A DNA stretch of 64,000 nt from Cinnamomum chago (lineage: Eukaryota > Streptophyta > Magnoliopsida > Laurales > Lauraceae), in the NCBI GenBank assembly GCA_038049695.1, contig CP142457.1, positions 21,032,501 through 21,096,500 of the forward strand. Reading direction: 5' to 3'. This document shows positions 24,442 through 36,785 of this stretch, in pieces (the stretch's first letter is position 1; the number at the start of each line of letters is the position of its first letter). Under the pieces are notes generated by a model. That model saw only the letters and a list, made by a program, of their open reading frames with translations. It was not told the origin of the DNA and searched no databases. The position numbers and the translations under genes are program-made.

Positions 24442-24825
24442 TGAGTGTGGAAAAGCTGCACAAAAAAGATAGGGTGGATTGGGAAGATGGCTTTGATGGA
24501 ATCACCCGACTGTAGGGTACTTGATTTAAGAGAGAAAATTAAAAAGAAAGCTCAAAAGGAGACACAATAACAATTAGCGAAGATGGGTTTCTTTATTGAT
24601 CTTAGGACAAGGTACATAGCCTGTAAAAACCAAGGAATTTGGGTCGACACTAAGCAGTTGGTCGACCTGATGACTACTAAGACCCCTGGTATGAACATTC
24701 CAGATCATGGTGTCTCTGTGATCTCAAATCCTCAATTACAGTTTCTCAAAGAAACCTTAAATATGATGATTTTCCTATAGGGAGTCTGAACACTAGGGGT
24801 AAGCCATCCAGAGGGTTACTATAAC
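24442..24825. other. Non-LTR flank of the nest, no gene recognised
   Basis: A 65-codon plus frame at 24,583-24,780 is open but matches no family I know. It holds two GGTCGAC words without a palindromic array. The flank is continuous with sequence left of 10,438. Confidence 0.35.
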
Positions 24826-25250
24826 AGTAGTAAAGTTCACCTAGGGGAGAGACACGCGCCTAGAACATGTCAAAATGGTTTGCGTAGAGGGAGATAGCAT
24901 TGAAACCCCAAGGTTTCCTCGGCCTAAGGCAAGAATTGCAGTGGATGGGGCCTACTTGTCAAAAGGGTCCCTGTACTACTAGTAGAGTTCACCAATGGGC
25001 AAAGAAACATGCACAATCAGAACACATCCAAGGGGAGTGCATAGAGTGGGGTAGCTCTAAAAACCGAAGGATCTACTGAGCATATGGTAAGAATTGCGGT
25101 AGATGGGGCAAACTCTTTCAAAGGATCATTGCACCAGTAGTAGAGTCTACCAATGGGCAAAGACACATACATCCAGAACACATCCAAAGGGACTGAATAG
25201 AAGGGGATAGCTCTAAAAACCCAATGATGTACCTCGCCTAAGCTAATGAG
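24826..25250 (+). repeat. Three tandem repeats of about 152-158 bp
   Basis: Units begin near 24,831, 24,983 and 25,141 with TA(A/G)AGT(T/C)(C/T)ACC. They share AATGGGCAAAGA, then ACACAT, CCAAGGGGA, GATAGC, AAGAATTGC and GATGGGGC. Unit 1 is the most diverged. No unit is coding. Confidence 0.8.
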
Positions 25251-25307
25251 TAAATCAGTTGTGTCATCCTAACCCAAGGAGTCCCAAGAGTAGTGCAGGA
25301 GATCTTA

Positions 25308-25568
25308 GGGCCTATTTGGATAGGCAAGTAATGGAGTAAAGTTAGGTTAAATGAGCCCCAACGGTATAAAATTTCAACCCAATGATGTTTGGATCGGCCT
25401 GGCCCGACATATGAAGTAGTCTTGTCAGCCCACGTGGATACCATTTCACTTCAACCCTAAACACTTCGGTTCCCTTGAGTAAAATGGATTCTACTCCTCT
25501 CCTCTCACTAGAAGTCGATTATACTCCTGCAACTGGATGGAGTATTTTGCCTTTCCACATCTCAAGTA
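25308..25568. other. Possible left end of an unpaired PIF/Harbinger-like element
   Basis: TTA (25,305-25,307) is followed by GGGCCTATTTGGATAG, the usual form of a PIF/Harbinger terminus and like that at 28,940. I did not find a convincing inverted partner to the right. Confidence 0.3.
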
Positions 25569-25570
25569 AT

Positions 25571-25610
<40 letters not shown>

Positions 25611-25634
25611 ACCTCTCTCTTTCTCTCTCTCTAG
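25569..25634 (+). repeat. CT microsatellite
   Basis: A nearly pure (CT)n run broken by short CCTAC and TTT interruptions. The adjacent sequence could once have been the 5' leader of a gene. Confidence 0.9.
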
Positions 25635-26160
25635 ATAATGGGTTTCGATTTCTGGTCTCTAGACATGGTTTCAAGGACTGGATTAGGGCTTACGATTTTG
25701 TTGAATGGTTCTGGTGCATTAGGTTCGATTTGGGGTTGGATTGAATTGTGGTGGATGTCGGCTGGGCTTAAGGTTTGGGTTTGGTTTAGTAAGGGAAAAG
25801 AGGTATTAGGGTAGTGTAATTATTTGATGAGAGGGTTTGGGATTTTGGAATGCTGGGTTTGGAATGATTTTGGGGCTTTTGGATAGATGGGATTGCAGGA
25901 CTGGTGAGGTTGTAGGGTTTGGAGATGGGGTGGGTGATAGGGATTGGGACAATTTGGGATGAGTGCGAGTGTGATGTTTGTTTGTGGAGTTTGGTTTTCA
26001 ATAGTTTTGATGAATGGGACTTGGTTTAGAGGGCTGATTTGGTTGGGTCTAAGGTTTTGGGATTGGTGATTCGGATTAGGTTTTTGGGGTTTAGATGGTG
26101 GGTGGGTTTCAGTTGGGGCTCGACTTGAAGATGGGTTATGGAAGATAGAATATGATTTGT
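25635..26160. other. G+T-skewed non-coding stretch
   Basis: The plus strand is rich in G and T and poor in C over about 500 bp, with GGGTTTGG-type words. Minus-strand frames here (25,786-26,185) give Pro/Ser/His-rich peptides that reflect the skew only. Intron-like composition is one explanation. Confidence 0.4.
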
Positions 26161-26170
26161 TAGTCCCATT

Positions 26171-26984
26171 TGAAAAAAACCTCACAATTCATGAAGGATC
26201 AACGGTTGAAATTTGATCTATTAAGTGTTGTTGGCCATACAAAGAGGGTCTATGATTCAAATCTTGCATTAGATCCCCAGATTGTTCAGAAATTTAGAAA
26301 AAAACGAATGGCCTTTCTTACATCGTGGAATGCATTGTTGCGCACTATGGCAACAGTTCATTCATCCAACGAGTGATATTTATTTCAAAGGTATTTCATG
26401 ATCCATGTTGAATCAGCATTTGAAGTTTGGACACATAGCTAGAAATGACATTTTGAAGAGGATTAATGGTCTGGATTGTGAAAATGGGGCCCACACAAGT
26501 CCAGAAATGATGATCTAATGGTCTAGACGTTTTCATCAATATATCACAATTTATAATGATCCAACGGCTGCAATTTGGTGACATAGCCGTTCTTAGCCTC
26601 CTTAAAATGATTAATTGTTTGGATCACAATGTAGAGGCCCACATTAATAAAAAAAAAAAAAAATATTGAAAAAGGTGTTCTGGGAGGATGGGCATTGTAG
26701 CACCGCCAAAACTGGGCCTGGTGTGGGCCTGGTGTGTAAACGTTTCACTCCTCATGAGGTGTGAAACTGTGCTTCCACTTTTGCACATAGTTTAGACAGC
26801 AAAAAACACATGTGATTTACACATATAGTGTGTAAATGTAGTAAAAAAACATAAATGGTATGAATCCATTTCATATGTGGGATGTTTACATATGTAGATG
26901 GGGAGAAACAAATGACCCCTAAGTGTTTGTTAATATTTAGGTGCCAACAATATTGTGACCTTACTTTGTTAATTCTTAAAGGTG
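26171..26984. other. Non-coding repeat-like spacer
   Basis: Two diverged copies of a TCACAATT, ATGATCCAACGG, TGAAATTTG block lie near 26,180-26,230 and 26,540-26,585, and there is a poly-A run near 26,647. No coding sequence is supported. Confidence 0.4.
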
Positions 26985-27370
26985 GATCCAATGTTCAAAG
27001 TTGCTAAAGGTGGGGCATTTTCACAAATGTTTTGAATTCGAATGGTGGGCCCAATGTTATAATATATGAAGGTGGGTCGCATGATAATCTTACATTTGCT
27101 TGTTATAATTTTTATATGTTGGCATGCATTGTAATTTCTAAAAGTGGACCCAATGTTCTAATTCTTATAAGAGTGTGCCCTTATTCTAATTTCTATAAGT
27201 TTGTCCCAAGCTATAGTTATTAAAGGTGAGGCTCATGTATAACAATTCATAAAGGTGTCCTCATGTTATAAATCTTAGAATTGGGCCTCTTGCTCACAAT
27301 CAAGACAGGGCCACATTTTAATTTTTGATAAAAGTGGGGCATTTTCAAAACCCATATAGAATGACTAAAG
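26985..27370 (+). repeat. Degenerate minisatellite of AAAGGTGGGCCCAATGTT type
   Basis: About ten irregular units of roughly 30-45 bp each contain AAAGGTGG(G/A)(C/T)C-like and AATGTTATAATT-like parts (for example 26,980, 27,042, 27,069, 27,140, 27,223, 27,252, 27,331). Units of the same type occur near 8,130 and 41,060, so the repeat is dispersed. Confidence 0.6.
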
Positions 27371-27374
27371 GTTG

Positions 27375-27430
27375 AAAGAGTTAATGGGCAATTCTTACCT
27401 GGCTGTCCAGGATTCGAGCCCCGGATACGC
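27375..27430 (+). repeat. Possible SINE/tRNA-like fragment
   Basis: GGATTCGAGCCCC at 27,410-27,422 resembles an RNA polymerase III B box, with a weak T-stem (CCAGG and CCCGG). The upstream TTAATGGGCAATTCTTACC is only a poor A box. It is not a tRNA gene: no acceptor stem or anticodon arm can be formed. Confidence 0.3.
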
Positions 27431-27559
27431 CACATTTTTTCAGTTGTATGGGCTTCTATCCTACTTGTGCGGGCTCAAATCAATGATGTATGAGCACTAT
27501 TTAGCGCAACTCAACAAGCCCATCAAGGGTAGAGTCTAGCCTTGCCTATGGTCCACCTG

Positions 27560-28936
27560 AGGTAACTTACTGGCCGTCTTTAAGTGTTTTTTTTTGTGGC
27601 TAAAATGGCCGTCTTAAGTGTTGAATGACATCCATGCTGATGGGTGATGGCACTGAGCATGGGAGAATATTGTCCTATTTTGAAAGCTATTGTTTCTAGG
27701 TCCATTCAAGGCTCATTATTGTCCATTTTAAGTTGGCCCACACCATTTTGGTCTTTGCAATTGAGTTGTCAACAAATTTGCCTCGAAAATAAAGTTGGCC
27801 TAAATCGTCTGCATGTTGGATTGCGGCTTGGAAAACGACAAAATGACCTTAAATAACATAGATAATACTCTGAAAATGAAGGAAGAAAAAATTAGAGATT
27901 AAAGTGAGAATTCAACTGCTTTGGAATGAAATAAGGATCCCATTTTCTAGATTCTATTGGGTCACATTGTCCGGCAAAAATGACCACTGCAGAGATTGCA
28001 TTGAGCGTGATCAGGTGGGTGTGTCCAATTGAAGAGGCACTATTTGAATGACTGGTTCCAACAATTGATAGATATTGATTTGAATGAATTGTTGTCCTAA
28101 ACTGAAGGGACACTGCCAAATATCACTTGCCAAAGGCTAATAACAAGCTGACTCAATAGGACTTGGACAAGTTGACTCAACTCAAAACGTCATTGGGGCA
28201 ACTGAGTTTTATTTGTAGTTGGAGTTCTCTAAAATTAAGTGAGTAACCCCTTTTAGAAGAATACACTACCAACCGCCTAGCTCCATGCTTTCAACCCAGG
28301 GTTGAAGTCATCCACTGCATTCGTCGGTTACTGTTAATGTGTATTTATGTTAGGCCTATCAGCTAAACATATTGTCCAGGTTCATTATGAAGGATATGGC
28401 TAAATATTTTACTGTTTGGACTTGCTCACCGTTGTATTATTTTGGAAGCTATCATTTCAAGGTGGCATGGTACACTATTATTGTATATATTTATTCTGGG
28501 TCTATCAGCTGAATCTCGTGTACGTTCATTGAAAAGATAAAAGCCGAATTATGAATTGCTAGACCTTAACAAATCTAAAATATGTTTTACACAGGAAACT
28601 AATTTTTATTGTGCATTCATCTGGTTGCTATTGTCTATTTAAATTGGGACTCTCTTTGGGATGACCTAAAACTTGTTTTGACTAGATTTGTTTTCTACCC
28701 CAATAGTTAAAAATGTTGGGGTTGGAAATCTTAATGATTAAATACTCGCTTGGCCCGACATATCTACCACAAGTGGGTTAATTTACCTTCTTGAGTCAAG
28801 CTCAAACTTCGTGCCTGTGGAGGGGAAATTGGTATGAATATTAGACCTGTTAACTAAATATAAGTTTGCATGGTGAGATCGAAAAGATTCTACCTGACTA
28901 GCCTGACATAGCGTTAGGCTATGAGAGCGAGTCAAC
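27560..28936. other. Spacer, no gene seen
   Basis: Non-coding. Two diverged copies of a TCTATCAGCTGAA(T/C) block lie near 28,354 and 28,499, about 145 bp apart. Nothing else is supported. Confidence 0.4.
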
Positions 28937-30102
28937 TTAGGGTCTGTTTGGCAAATCTGATCTGTTTGTTATTGATCTGGCTCAAATAGACTATTTCAAA
29001 TAGATCTATTTCAAATAGACTCCTTTCCAAATAGACCGTTTGGTAACACATCCAGTATATTTAATTCAAATAGATCTATTTGATAAAACTTGTTTGGTAA
29101 ACATAAAAAGAAGAGCTTATTACATGGGCATTTCTTGTCTTTTCCAAAAAAGTCAATTTAGGAAAGAAATTCAATTTGACATCCATCACAAATAATTTTT
29201 AAATTCATTCAAACAATGTATTATTGACTAGAACACATGGAGCAACAATAAATTGTGTGTCTTGTCCAAATGGTGGGCCCCATGACTGGAATGATCTTGT
29301 CCGTCCAATGGAAGAAAAATATAAAATGAACCAAGCTATGTCTTGATCCACCATATTGTTAAAATGGAGTGCCATAATCCTCTTCAAGTCCCATTAGATC
29401 ACAGCTCTGGGCTTCAAGATGTGCCCCTTGTGACAATGGTTGTCTCATAGTTGAGAGTCTCTAATAGATTTATTTCCTACGTGAGCATACTTTTCTTTCT
29501 CGGTGCGAATAAAGATTCTTCGTTTCATTTTCTCTGTTTTTTTTCTATGGGTCCCAATGGGAGCCGGTTGAAGAAAAGAAAGTTTGTGGGGTGGAATTCC
29601 ACCATGAGGCCCACCTATTGGAGTGAACATTTCACCTACATGAGGGTGCCCCTTTTTTCTTTTAAGTTGGACCGGTGCCCCTTTTTTTTGTTTTTTTTTT
29701 GCTACATATATTAGCCACATCCACCATAGCACGCCTTTCATGTATTGGTACTCTTCTTGAGACTTAACAATCTAATATAAACATCCACTAGAAACTCACC
29801 ACATACGAGTTATATTCTCAATTGACAACCTCATCTCCCAATATGAAATCCAAGACCATCATACACATCTTCCAATCATTACTCATACTCAAATAGAAAA
29901 ATCTAAAACCATCAAAATAAACCAAATGCAATCTAAATCCCACTTATCAAAATAAAATAAAAGTAAGTGCAGAAACTGAGAGGATGTCAAAAGAGGCCCA
30001 CTTTATTGTCTCAAATCCACTCCATCAAACACAAAACAGTTTTCAACCTGAGACTGCCTAGTCTTGCAATCAAAACAAAATACAGAAGGGCTAAACAACA
30101 TT

Positions 30103-30345
<243 letters not shown>

Positions 30346-30842
30346 CTAATAAAAATTTGTTGTCCTAAATCATGTCACTTTCAAATCGCCAAACAGAATT
30401 GCTACCAGTGAAAACCAATCCAAACTAGCTAACACTATCATAAAGCATAACTTGATATCAAAATGAAGAGTTTTCCTAAATCCAACATGTGTAGATCCCA
30501 AGCTATCATCTACTAATGTGGTTCATGCATGCAAAATTTAACCCATCCATCAGGTTGTCCAAATTGTATCCCTGGCCTAAATATCAAGACACCCCACCTT
30601 TCTGTTAGGGATAGTAAATGCAAGAAGAAAATGAACATTTGAAAAACTCACCTGCAGGCCATTTCCAACACATATCAAACCCAAATGTCCAAACTAGGGG
30701 CATCAAACATAGATTCGCAGTTTTGTATAAATTCAAGTGGAAAAGCAAAACTCTCATATGCAAGCCTAAATAAATGGGATTAGGCAACTGATGATGGAGA
30801 TGATGCTGAGCTCCTGCACCTCTATCCTTTCTCTTCTCACTC

Positions 30843-30956
30843 ATTGCCCATCAGTTGTCCATTGATGAAGACATGGAGAGCATGGCCTGCTGATTGTACA
30901 GTAAGAACAGGAGGCCGACCTCCCCGCAAGGATGATTCGATGGACTAATATCAACA
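30843..30956 (-). pseudogene. Captured beta-galactosidase exon (GH35), second piece
   Basis: A minus-strand acceptor TATTTTCAG is followed by an exon encoding VDISPSN, then, after a one-base frame change, [20 protein letters not shown] and INGQLMGNE. This is the conserved block of plant GH35 beta-galactosidases that follows SDYLWYMT. The 5' and 3' halves are in different frames, so it could not encode the native protein. It is downstream of, and in the correct order with, the exon at 31,372-31,435. Confidence 0.8.
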
Positions 30957-31371
30957 CTGAAAATAGCATGATGTTTGTGGTTTATGACAATAGGATATAC
31001 ATATGATAAACATTTCATACCAATGAAGCATATACATATGATAAACATTTCATGCCAAGAAGTGTCAAATGATTTTTTAACACATGAGACATGAACCATA
31101 ATTAGGAGGTTCTCAGCAATCAGCATGGATGGCTGAATGAAAAACCACATAAATGGAGAATCCAAACCCTTCCAAGGGTGGATTTTTCCGGGAAAACTGT
31201 ACAATTACATTTACTTTGGTCAACTTGTTTCTTAATCATATCTCCTCAGAAGTGACTGAATTGATGATTGTCCAAAAGAATAGTTTTGGGCTATTGACCA
31301 TCCATAGTTTTTGCTATTTGAAACCGGTTAGCTTACTGTTTCTTGAGAAGGAGAACTTGGCCTCTGCTCAC

Positions 31372-31435
31372 CTGGTCATGTACCACAGATAGTCACTGGT
31401 ATCCCTAGTGACATTTAACTGCTCCAACAGACCAA
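31372..31435 (-). pseudogene. Captured beta-galactosidase exon (GH35), first piece
   Basis: The minus strand encodes [20 protein letters not shown] followed by a TR-like end, then a donor GTGAGC. This is the LLEQ-x-N-x-TRDxSDYLWY signature of plant beta-galactosidases. An acceptor-like CACTGCAG precedes it. The intron between this and the next exon (about 31,371-30,957) is still present, so the piece was captured from genomic DNA, not from mRNA. Confidence 0.8.
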
Positions 31436-31964
31436 CTGCAGTGATCATTGAATTATCCCCCAATGAAGCAATAAAACACCTTCTCTTTTTTGTGTGCAAA
31501 AGCTCCCTAAAATAACATATGGTGCAAATCAGGAACAGTAATATATAGAAACACATGGGAAGCTACACATGCATGTTTGTCTATAATTACTCTGTCAATT
31601 GATTCACCGCTAAATACTAATGTAGGCCACATCACTCAATAAGAGAAGGCAATGATTCATTCAGATTAATCAGAACAAGATTTCCTCTGGTTGAGAAGAG
31701 GTGTTTTAACAAAATCAAAATTAAAAGGAGCAATCAAAATAGTATAGAATAGAACAAGAGTCCTATCATCAGCCTGCTTCTGAAATAAGCCCCATGAATG
31801 CAAAAGACTACAATTAATGTACCGTTGAGCACATTGCATTTTTGCTACTGGAAAAGCACCAAACCAGCCATGTGTTGAGGGTTCAAACTGCCATCTTCAT
31901 GACGACAACATAAACATTATAAACAACTAATTCAAATTCAAGAAAACAGGCCTCTCAAAAATAC

Positions 31965-32017
31965 CTAACATCTCCCTCTTATGATGAGAATCAGATGGAG
32001 TCGCATTTTCCTCCTCC
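31965..32017 (-). pseudogene. Exon-like segment of unknown origin
   Basis: The minus strand reads an acceptor-like CTATTTTAG, then a frame EEENATPSDSHHKREML, then a donor-like GTATTT. The gene is not recognised. It lies between the SAM synthetase and beta-galactosidase pieces and could be part of a fourth captured gene, or chance. Confidence 0.25.
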
Positions 32018-32571
32018 TAAAATAGATAAAAGTACTGAAACTCATAATTTCAATATATACCATATACCATAAGATTAACTCTTAAGTAGAACCAAAGCCC
32101 TCTTCCAAGATATCATCAGGAAGGGTCCCATCCCTCTACACACTGTAATACAAAAGCAACACCCCAGATGGTGAAAGCAGCCATACAGAATCAAGGAATA
32201 TCTTCATACCTGCATATCAGAAGTGTATCAAAGAAGAAAAACAAACCGAGATTTTATTATCAAAACCCCTAGTCATAAAGAGTCAAAAATAAAAAATAAA
32301 AAATGTACAAAGGGAAAAATAAAACAAAAATGTTATACAGGATGTGAAAACTTCATTGCAATATTATAAAAAAGAATTCACAGAGAAGATACCACAATCC
32401 ATCAACCTTATGATCTTCCATCTCTTGTAGCAATAATTTTATAAACCCCACGCCATCCAAAGGAAAAAAAAAAAAAAGAAGAGGACGACCCAAAAACAAA
32501 AATCCAGCAACATGACACTGAACAACTGAACACAAAAGAGAAATCAATGCAAGGAATAACTGAAGGCTACA

Positions 32572-32637
32572 TTGGTCGCACAGCTTGTCGGGGTGACCCT
32601 CGTTAACAGATTCAGAAGTGAGTAGGAAGGTGCCCAT
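32572..32637 (-). pseudogene. Captured start of S-adenosylmethionine synthetase
   Basis: From the ATG at 32,637 the minus strand encodes [20 protein letters not shown] and then DQ, the conserved N-terminus of plant SAM synthetases. Family sequence then stops abruptly (CSLQLF instead of VSDAVLDA). Just upstream is a splice acceptor TTTGCAG (about 32,651-32,657). The 1.2 kb beyond, up to about 33,900, looks like a 5'-leader intron plus a leader exon (TTCGAGAAGGAAGG, GAAAACCCTAAC). The capture therefore seems to include the gene's 5' end. Confidence 0.8.
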
Positions 32638-34491
32638 TTTATCAGGGGGGCTGCAAATGCCCAATCAAACTCAAGTTACAAGGGAACTTCTAAAATTCAT
32701 GATATTGTTGAGTGTGAATGGAATAAATAAAGCCAAATGAAATTTTGAATCCCCCAGAGAAGTATGACAACAGGACTTCAAAGTTAAAATTTTGAATTTG
32801 AAGCTCTTGTAAAACTAGCAGAACATTAGCATTAGACGAAATTCCAACAAATCTCCATGAGGAAATAAAGGAAAAGTACCTGTAACATGGGTTTTGAACT
32901 CAGATGAAAGAATATTTTTTTACCCTCATGGTTAACAATTTTTTGTGGTACAAACAAAAACTAGTAACTCCAAAAACCCAAAACACAAGAGCCTTGTTAT
33001 TCCAATACAGGGGCCTAAATTGCAAAACCATGGCCTAAAATCCATATGCAGATACTAAAATCACTTGTCATGCGTGACCCTCCTCCTACTACTCCTCAAA
33101 CCAGAACTAAAATTTTACCCTAATTCCATTGCAATGCTCAAGTACCCTTTTGCTTTCTTTTGTGATAAAACTGAGGACAGAGGAAGCAAGAAAGAAAAGC
33201 CAATATTTGTCCTGTAACACATTTTTCAGTATATTTCTCTCTGAATCCAAGCCCGTGCATAGCAGAAGCTCTACTGCTAGTTAATAAAATCAAATCACGA
33301 TTTTTAAAGACGTTATTATTTTTGTGATTGGTAACATATTGTAAGTTCTAGGAGCAAAACAAAGGAATGAGATGTGATGAAGAAAACAAAAGGCATCTAC
33401 AACTTAACAACAGAGCAGCCACTACATGAATACAGATTAGATCTAGCAGAAGGTAATCAAAACATAAAGAGGATGTTAAATCTTATATTGCAATATCTTA
33501 TAAAGCAGGATATTCACATTTCATGATAAGATCTTCCATCTAAGTTCTTCAACTATCAAATCAATTCCTTAGAACATCACAATTACTTGATGCAAATCAC
33601 CGCATAAAAGATCCAAAAGACTACTAAAAACTTAAAATCTTACTCCCACATGCCATGCACAGAAAACAGATCCAAAAGACTCAGAAATGGAATCAGGTTT
33701 TGGAACATCTAAAACCATTCCACCGTAAAAGAATCTAGAAAGCCCTAATCTCCATTCCAAAACCCAGAACTCCACAACACAGGATGATTTCCTCAAATCT
33801 CGAATCTGTAGATAAATCTCAGAACACTGTTTCTTCCTTCCTTCTCGAAGCTCTGTTAGGGTTTTCTTTCGAACGAGAATGAGCTCACCTTCTTTGTTGC
33901 AAAGGAAATATGGGTAAACTTGTAAATAAGAGAATAAAGTGAGGGTAAACTTGTCCGAAAATTACTCAAAATGGGCTACCCGCTTCAGACATTTTTGTCT
34001 GTCCATAAAAGCAAACTTTCTGGACAATTTTGAAGTAGACAAATAATGTCTATAATCTGGTTCAAACAGACATTTTATTGGTGATATCCAAACAGTCTAA
34101 TATCTCATAATGTCTTTTCCAATTAGTTTTAAGAGATATAGATTTGAAAAGTAGATATGCCAAATGGGCCCTTAGTAAGCATCCGGACCAGATTTTGATG
34201 GTACACTTGCCTTTAGAATTAGATATCCCTTTCAAATTTAAAATTTTTTCAAGAGGTGTGTCGTGCTTGCTTTATGTCCGAAAATTGACTGAAATGCCCC
34301 TCGTTGTGGGATATTACAATATAGATTGACCTTTTGTCTTTTCTTTTCTTTTTCTCTTGTGACCTTTCCGCATTTCTCTCTTTTCATCTTAGCCTCCCAT
34401 GCACCGCACCTTTTCTGACACTTTTGTTTAATGTTCCTCATCTTTTTAAAGGTGCCATTGGCCCTTTTATAATCTTTTTAGATGATGGATG

Positions 34492-34514
34492 CTCTTCTTC
34501 TTCTTCTTCTTTTT
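34492..34514 (+). repeat. TTC microsatellite
   Basis: Short (TTC)n run in non-coding DNA. Confidence 0.85.
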
Positions 34515-35582
34515 GAAAGTCTTTTGCTGGGGTTGAAAAGTTATAACACGTGACATGTGGATTAATGCATTTTCTTCTCATCTAAATTTTGGAGTAAGAT
34601 AACTTAAATGGTGTAAGTGTTGAAGTAAACTTTTTAAAGAGTATTATATATTGTTATTTGATTTTTTTTTTGTTTTTTTGAGTTTAGGTTTGAGGGCTCA
34701 TTTTTGTACACTGCTTAGGTTTGATGGTTCTAGGTTTGATGGATCTTTTTTACACACATTTTAATGTGTGAATGATGAATGGTGGATGTGGTGGGCCATG
34801 TTGGGTGATTTTGATCGTTATTTTGGTGATGTAAGATTGATGTGGTGGTCCATGTTACATGATCTTTGTCATTAACATGGTGATGGATTTTCCTTAATAT
34901 AGAGGATTTCTATTTCACAATATATTATTGAACTGTAGTGATATTAGGCCCACCTCTTGAGACGTTGTAAGATCTGAAATATATTTTCTGTGCGTGATCT
35001 TATGCTTTATAGGCCAAATGGATGAGTGGAAATGTCCAATTAATGGGGGGCTACCTGTAATCCCATCTCGCTCTTTTTTTTTTTTTCTCATTATTCCTTA
35101 TGAATTGCCATCACGCCCAGATTTACCCTCATTCAGAATTTTCTCCCATTCCCTTCATCCTAGGTGGGTCCCACTAGCTATATCAATTTCGTGGTATCAG
35201 CTTTTCTATTCAATGGGATGGATGTGGTGTGTCATGGATGGACAGGAATAAAAAAGTCTGGGCATGTGAATGCATAGGTTTGAATGTGTGTTGAAATGGT
35301 GGGATGTCACACATGTACAGGGTTTTGATGTTTGTGAACTTCTAGGTTGGGATGTGTAAATGAAAACATTACATTATACTAATAGATGCTCTCATATATT
35401 GGCAGTTCTTGTGGTTTTTCATTACTGATAAAGAAAAACAAAGTATTAATATAGCATTTGTTGGCTGGATGTTTGTTATGTCAAGGCCTATGGGTATTAG
35501 GGCCAAAATTACCTTCCTATATTTTATTACCATACAGTTTAATCAATGAATCTCTCTTTCCCTTGGTAATAAAAGCCTTAGA

Positions 35583-35693
35583 CACACCATGGATCAAATC
35601 CTCGCGAGCCCCACTCAAAACTCACCAAAAGATTAGAAACACCATGGATCAAATCCTCGTGAGCCCCACTCAAATCTCACCAAAAGACTCCTT
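35583..35693 (+). repeat. Two tandem copies of a 57-bp unit
   Basis: ACACCATGGATCAAATCCTC followed by GAGCCCCACTCAAA and CTCACCAAAAGA occurs twice, at 35,583 and 35,640, with few differences. It lies inside the long-inverted-repeat element. Confidence 0.85.
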
Positions 35694-36559
35694 ATAGAGG
35701 TTTCTATTTTAGAAGCTTCACATATTGCAATATTCCACAACGAGGGGCATTTCAATTATTTTTCCTATATAAAGCAAGTACAACAAAAATCTCTTGAAAT
35801 TTGATAAGGTGAAGGGCATATTTTATATATATAAAAGCAACAACCTCTTTATGGGAGAGCAAGTCACATGTGGCGCAACCTCAAGCTTTTTACCACTCTT
35901 ATTCTGGAATTTCCCTTTTAATCTTCCCTAAAATCTCCTCTAATTTATCATCTAAAATTTCTAATCATGCCGAAATCTTTTCCTACAAATATTGCAATGA
36001 ATTAATTTCGTATTAAAAAGGATTGAATTTCTAATTTCGTCTCAATTACAGCCCACTCTCCTTCAATTTCAAACTTACAGAGGATAATAAAACTCCCAAG
36101 ACTCTTCCTTAAATCTTGAGACAAAAAATAAATTTAATAAAATCTTCCATAAAACTTGGGTAGAAAAACAGATACCCTAAAAAATGTGATTCACAAAGAT
36201 TCCTACCCACCTCCTTCCAAAGAATATAAATACTCAATAATCGAGTGCCCCAGTTCCTATACGTTCAAGATCCTGAACACCTTTGGAATGCATCGATCCG
36301 GACTAACATGGCGAATTCAGCCACTTCCTTTTGAACCATGCTCTAAAAGCAAGGGCCCATATTCACATCGTTTCTCCAATTTTAAAATGAACCCAATCCC
36401 TTTGATGAATGTAGGGCGGGTCGGGCCAATTCCGGTCAAGTTAGAGGTGGGCCCACCTTTTGTACCCCGGCCTATGACCGACCGTGTAACCTACATTAAC
36501 TGTGGTCAGGTCATGTTAGGCTCAACGTAACCTGTATAACTAGGTCTATTACCCCTTGC

Positions 36560-36638
36560 CCTAAAAAAAGATGGCTTAGGAAATTCAAACCCACAACCTT
36601 TGGCATTTTCAACAACATCTCCACCACTACACCAACCG
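36560..36638 (-). repeat. tRNA-derived SINE head inside the Helitron
   Basis: The minus strand reads GGTTGGTGTAGTGGTGGAG (A-box type, about 36,617-36,638) and then GGTTGTGGGTTTGAATTTCC (B-box type, 36,578-36,597) at the usual spacing. The head resembles plant tRNA-derived SINEs. The 3' end is unclear, though a T-rich run and GGGCAAGGGG follow. Confidence 0.55.
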
Positions 36639-36744
36639 ACTCTTTTATACAAATGTTTATAAAAAACTAATTAGGCGACCCATGATCCGACTAGGACTGT
36701 TTTGATCAAAACGTCCATGCTGAGCCCGGGCCCTATAATAGCAT

Positions 36745-36785
36745 ATATTAAATAATAGTATATTAAATTATATATATATATATAA
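36745..36785. repeat. AT-rich microsatellite
   Basis: TATATATA-type run inside the Helitron. Confidence 0.8.

Noticed and set aside
24583-24780. Small host gene, 65 codons
   Set aside because: No family recognised, no upstream promoter signal, and sequence around it is repeat-like.
25786-26185. Pro/Ser/His-rich minus frames up to 121 codons
   Set aside because: Caused by the strong G+T skew of the plus strand. No motif, no homologous pattern.
27375-27430. tRNA gene
   Set aside because: Only a B-box-like segment is present. No acceptor stem, D arm or anticodon arm can be formed.
32638-32664. Upstream residues MGICSPPDK as the true start of the SAM synthetase piece
   Set aside because: They read through a TTTGCAG splice acceptor. 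The family starts at the next Met, at 32,637.
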